A DNA stretch of 6,732 nucleotides, from assembly GCA_035295985.1 (NCBI GenBank), contig DATHBT010000303.1:1-6732 (forward strand), in the 5' to 3' direction. This document shows positions 5,453-6,732 of this stretch, one piece after another; the first letter of the stretch is position 1; each line of letters starts with the position of its first letter. The notes beneath the pieces were generated by a model that saw only the letters and a program-made list of their open reading frames with translations, was not told where the DNA came from and did not search any database. This DNA comes from JAIVGV01 sp035295985 (GTDB taxonomy: Bacteria > Acidobacteriota > Blastocatellia > Pyrinomonadales > Pyrinomonadaceae). A program made the position numbers and the translations under genes.

Positions 5453-6388
5453 TTGAGCGACGAACTTCTCAACGCCGAACGCAGAATCCGCCACGGCTAC
5501 GCGCAGGTGGGCGACGTGCGTCTGCACTACGCCGAGGCGGGCGACGCGACGAAGCCGCTCGTGCTGTTGCTCCACGGCTTCCCCGAGTGCTGGTACTCGT
5601 GGCGTCACCAGCTAGCCGCGCTCGGCGAGCGTTTCCACGCGGTCGCGCCCGACCTGCGCGGCTACAACCTGAGCGACAAGCCGGAAGAAGTTAGTGACTA
5701 CCGTTTGCCCCGACTCGTTGACGACGTGCTCGGCCTGATCAGACACTTCGGGAAGAACGAGGCCGCGGTCGTCGGCCACGACTGGGGCGCTGGCGTGGCG
5801 TGGGCAGTCGCACGCCAACACCCGGCCAGCGTCAGCCGGCTGGCGGCGTTGCAGGTTCCGCCCTTCCGCGCTTGGCGCGACAACCTGAGCCTGCGCCAGC
5901 TCTCGCGCAGTTGGTACATGCTCTTCTTCCAACTGCCGCGCCTGCCGGAGTGGTGGATCGGCGCGGACGACTTCGCGCGGCTCGCGCGTATGCTGCGCGC
6001 CACCTCGCGCCGGGGGACTTTCGGCGACGGCGACATCGCCGTTTACAAGGAGGCCCTCTCGCGCCGCTCCGCGTCGGGCGAGACGACTTCGCTGACCGCA
6101 GCGATCAACTACTACCGCGCGAACCTCTTCCCGATGTGGGCCGACTCGGAGAGCTGGACGCCGGTGCGCGTGCCCACGCTCTTCATCTACGGCGAGTGCG
6201 ACGCGTTCGTCGTCCCCGAGACGGTGCGCGGCGTCGGCCGCTACGTCGAAGCTCCGTACTCCGAGGTGCGCCTCTCCCGCGCGGGCCACTGGGTTCAGCA
6301 GGAGTACCCGAACGAGGTCAACGCCGCGCTGTTGAAGTTCCTGGGCGGCGAGGGAGAGCAGGGGGAAGTTGAAAAGGGCGAAAGGTAA
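5453..6388 (+). CDS. Alpha/beta hydrolase, soluble epoxide hydrolase type
   Basis: A 311-residue alpha/beta-fold hydrolase, most like soluble epoxide hydrolases, which open epoxides to diols in the cytoplasm. Visible features: oxyanion motif HGFPE at 41-45, DLRGYNLSDKP at 67-77, nucleophile elbow GHDWGA at 108-113 with Asp110 as predicted nucleophile, cap-domain tyrosines Y155 (SWYMLFFQLP) and Y221 (NYYRANL), acid D250 in YGECDAF, and base H279 in AGHWVQQEYP. The Asp nucleophile and NYYRAN favour epoxide hydrolase. Haloalkane dehalogenase is a less likely alternative, since its halide-binding Trp pattern (GHDWG plus a cap Trp) is not clearly complete here. The only reasonable start is TTG at 5453, five bases after the inverted repeat; no ATG lies between the upstream stop (5399-5401) and the conserved HGYAQVGDVRLHY segment. 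No Shine-Dalgarno is seen. The C-terminal 14 residues are Gly/Glu/Lys-rich and come from a purine-rich tract. The physiological epoxide is unknown. Confidence 0.9.
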   Translation: MSDELLNAERRIRHGYAQVGDVRLHYAEAGDATKPLVLLLHGFPECWYSWRHQLAALGERFHAVAPDLRGYNLSDKPEEVSDYRLPRLVDDVLGLIRHFGKNEAAVVGHDWGAGVAWAVARQHPASVSRLAALQVPPFRAWRDNLSLRQLSRSWYMLFFQLPRLPEWWIGADDFARLARMLRATSRRGTFGDGDIAVYKEALSRRSASGETTSLTAAINYYRANLFPMWADSESWTPVRVPTLFIYGECDAFVVPETVRGVGRYVEAPYSEVRLSRAGHWVQQEYPNEVNAALLKFLGGEGEQGEVEKGER

Positions 6389-6450
6389 GGGCGAAGAGAA
6401 TCGCCGCACGCTCGCACCCTTTCCCTTTCATCCCCCTTTGCCCCCTTTCG
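6347..6450. repeat. Purine-rich then pyrimidine-rich imperfect repeat region between two genes
   Basis: From about 6347 the plus strand is nearly all purine, including AAGGGCGAA at 6374-6382 and again at 6387-6395. From 6415 it is nearly all pyrimidine, with CCCTTT at 6417-6422 and 6423-6428 and CCCCCTTT at 6432-6439 and 6441-6448. The two tracts are partly complementary and could fold into an imperfect stem or form a triplex-prone region. The tract overlaps the end of the epoxide hydrolase gene and fills the gap before the crotonase gene. Confidence 0.5.
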
Positions 6451-6455
6451 ATCTG

Positions 6456-6732
6456 ATGTCAGACGAGAATCCGATTCTGTACGCGGCCGAGGGCGCGGTC
6501 GCGCTCGTGACGCTGAACCGCCCGGAGAAGCGCAACGCGCTGAACGACGCGCTCGTCGCCGGGCTGAAGGACGCGTTGCGGCGCGCGGACGCCGACGAGC
6601 AGGTGCGCGTCGTGCTGCTGACGGGCGCGGGCGCGGACTTCTGTTCGGGCGCAGACCTCTCCGCGCTGCAAAAGATCGCGGACGGCTCGATCCTCGACAA
6701 CCTCGAAGACGCGCGCTCTCTGATGGAACTGT
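6456..6732 (+). CDS. Enoyl-CoA hydratase/isomerase (crotonase family), N-terminal part
   Basis: The gene runs off the window, leaving 92 complete codons of an expected 255-270. Likely hydrates an enoyl-CoA in the cytoplasm. The sequence opens MSDENPILYAAEG, then VALVTLNRPEKRNALN at 15-30, containing the first oxyanion-hole segment (RNAL), then VRVVLLTGAGADF at 50-62 and the CoA-binding/oxyanion segment CSGADLSAL at 63-71. These are diagnostic of the crotonase fold. The catalytic glutamates lie further on and are not visible, so hydratase versus isomerase cannot be decided. Beside a carboxylase beta subunit and AtuA proteins, a methylglutaconyl-CoA or isohexenylglutaconyl-CoA hydratase role (LiuC/AtuE-like) is an attractive inference. 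The ATG at 6456 gives the normal family N-terminus. It is preceded by a pyrimidine tract with no Shine-Dalgarno. Confidence 0.9.
   Translation, partial: MSDENPILYAAEGAVALVTLNRPEKRNALNDALVAGLKDALRRADADEQVRVVLLTGAGADFCSGADLSALQKIADGSILDNLEDARSLMEL

Noticed and set aside
5612..6409. 265-codon minus-strand frame opposite the epoxide hydrolase
   Set aside because: It is antisense to a gene with all catalytic motifs and shows no motif of its own.

Overview
The window is GC-rich (roughly two thirds G+C by eye). Every gene I can support lies on the plus strand, packed with short intergenic gaps. I think it is a chromosomal piece from an Acidobacteriota bacterium, probably class Blastocatellia. That rests on the strong GCG/CGC codon bias, a secreted Asn/Thr/Arg-rich low-complexity protein beginning with a QNTN-type mature end, and short inverted-repeat elements between genes. 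It is an inference, not proof.

Layout: (1) 1-1611, carboxyltransferase (beta) subunit of a biotin-dependent acyl-CoA carboxylase of the methylcrotonyl/geranyl type, 5' end probably outside the window. (2) 1786-2703, exported low-complexity protein of unknown function. (3) 2887-4254, AtuA-family protein (DUF1446). (4) 4251-4850, NUDIX hydrolase of the ADP-ribose pyrophosphatase type, overlapping AtuA by 4 bases. (5) 4957-5304, small AtuA-like C-terminal domain encoded as a separate gene. (6) 5453-6388, epoxide-hydrolase-type alpha/beta hydrolase. (7) 6456 to the window end, N-terminal part of an enoyl-CoA hydratase (crotonase family).

Taken together, the carboxylase beta subunit, the AtuA pair and the crotonase resemble the atu/liu clusters for acyclic terpene and leucine/isovalerate breakdown. 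In those pathways a branched enoyl-CoA is carboxylated and then hydrated. The biotin carboxylase alpha subunit, acyl-CoA dehydrogenase and lyase are not in the window and would be expected nearby. The NUDIX and epoxide hydrolase genes are less expected members.

The most unusual points are these. The AtuA protein is split into two genes with a NUDIX gene between them. Two different inverted-repeat elements (4835-4956 and 5314-5447) fill the gaps around the small AtuA-like gene. The first supplies the stop codon of the NUDIX gene and ends exactly before the next ATG. I saw no RNA genes, CRISPR array, transposase or phage genes. No stretch longer than 300 bases lacks a gene.
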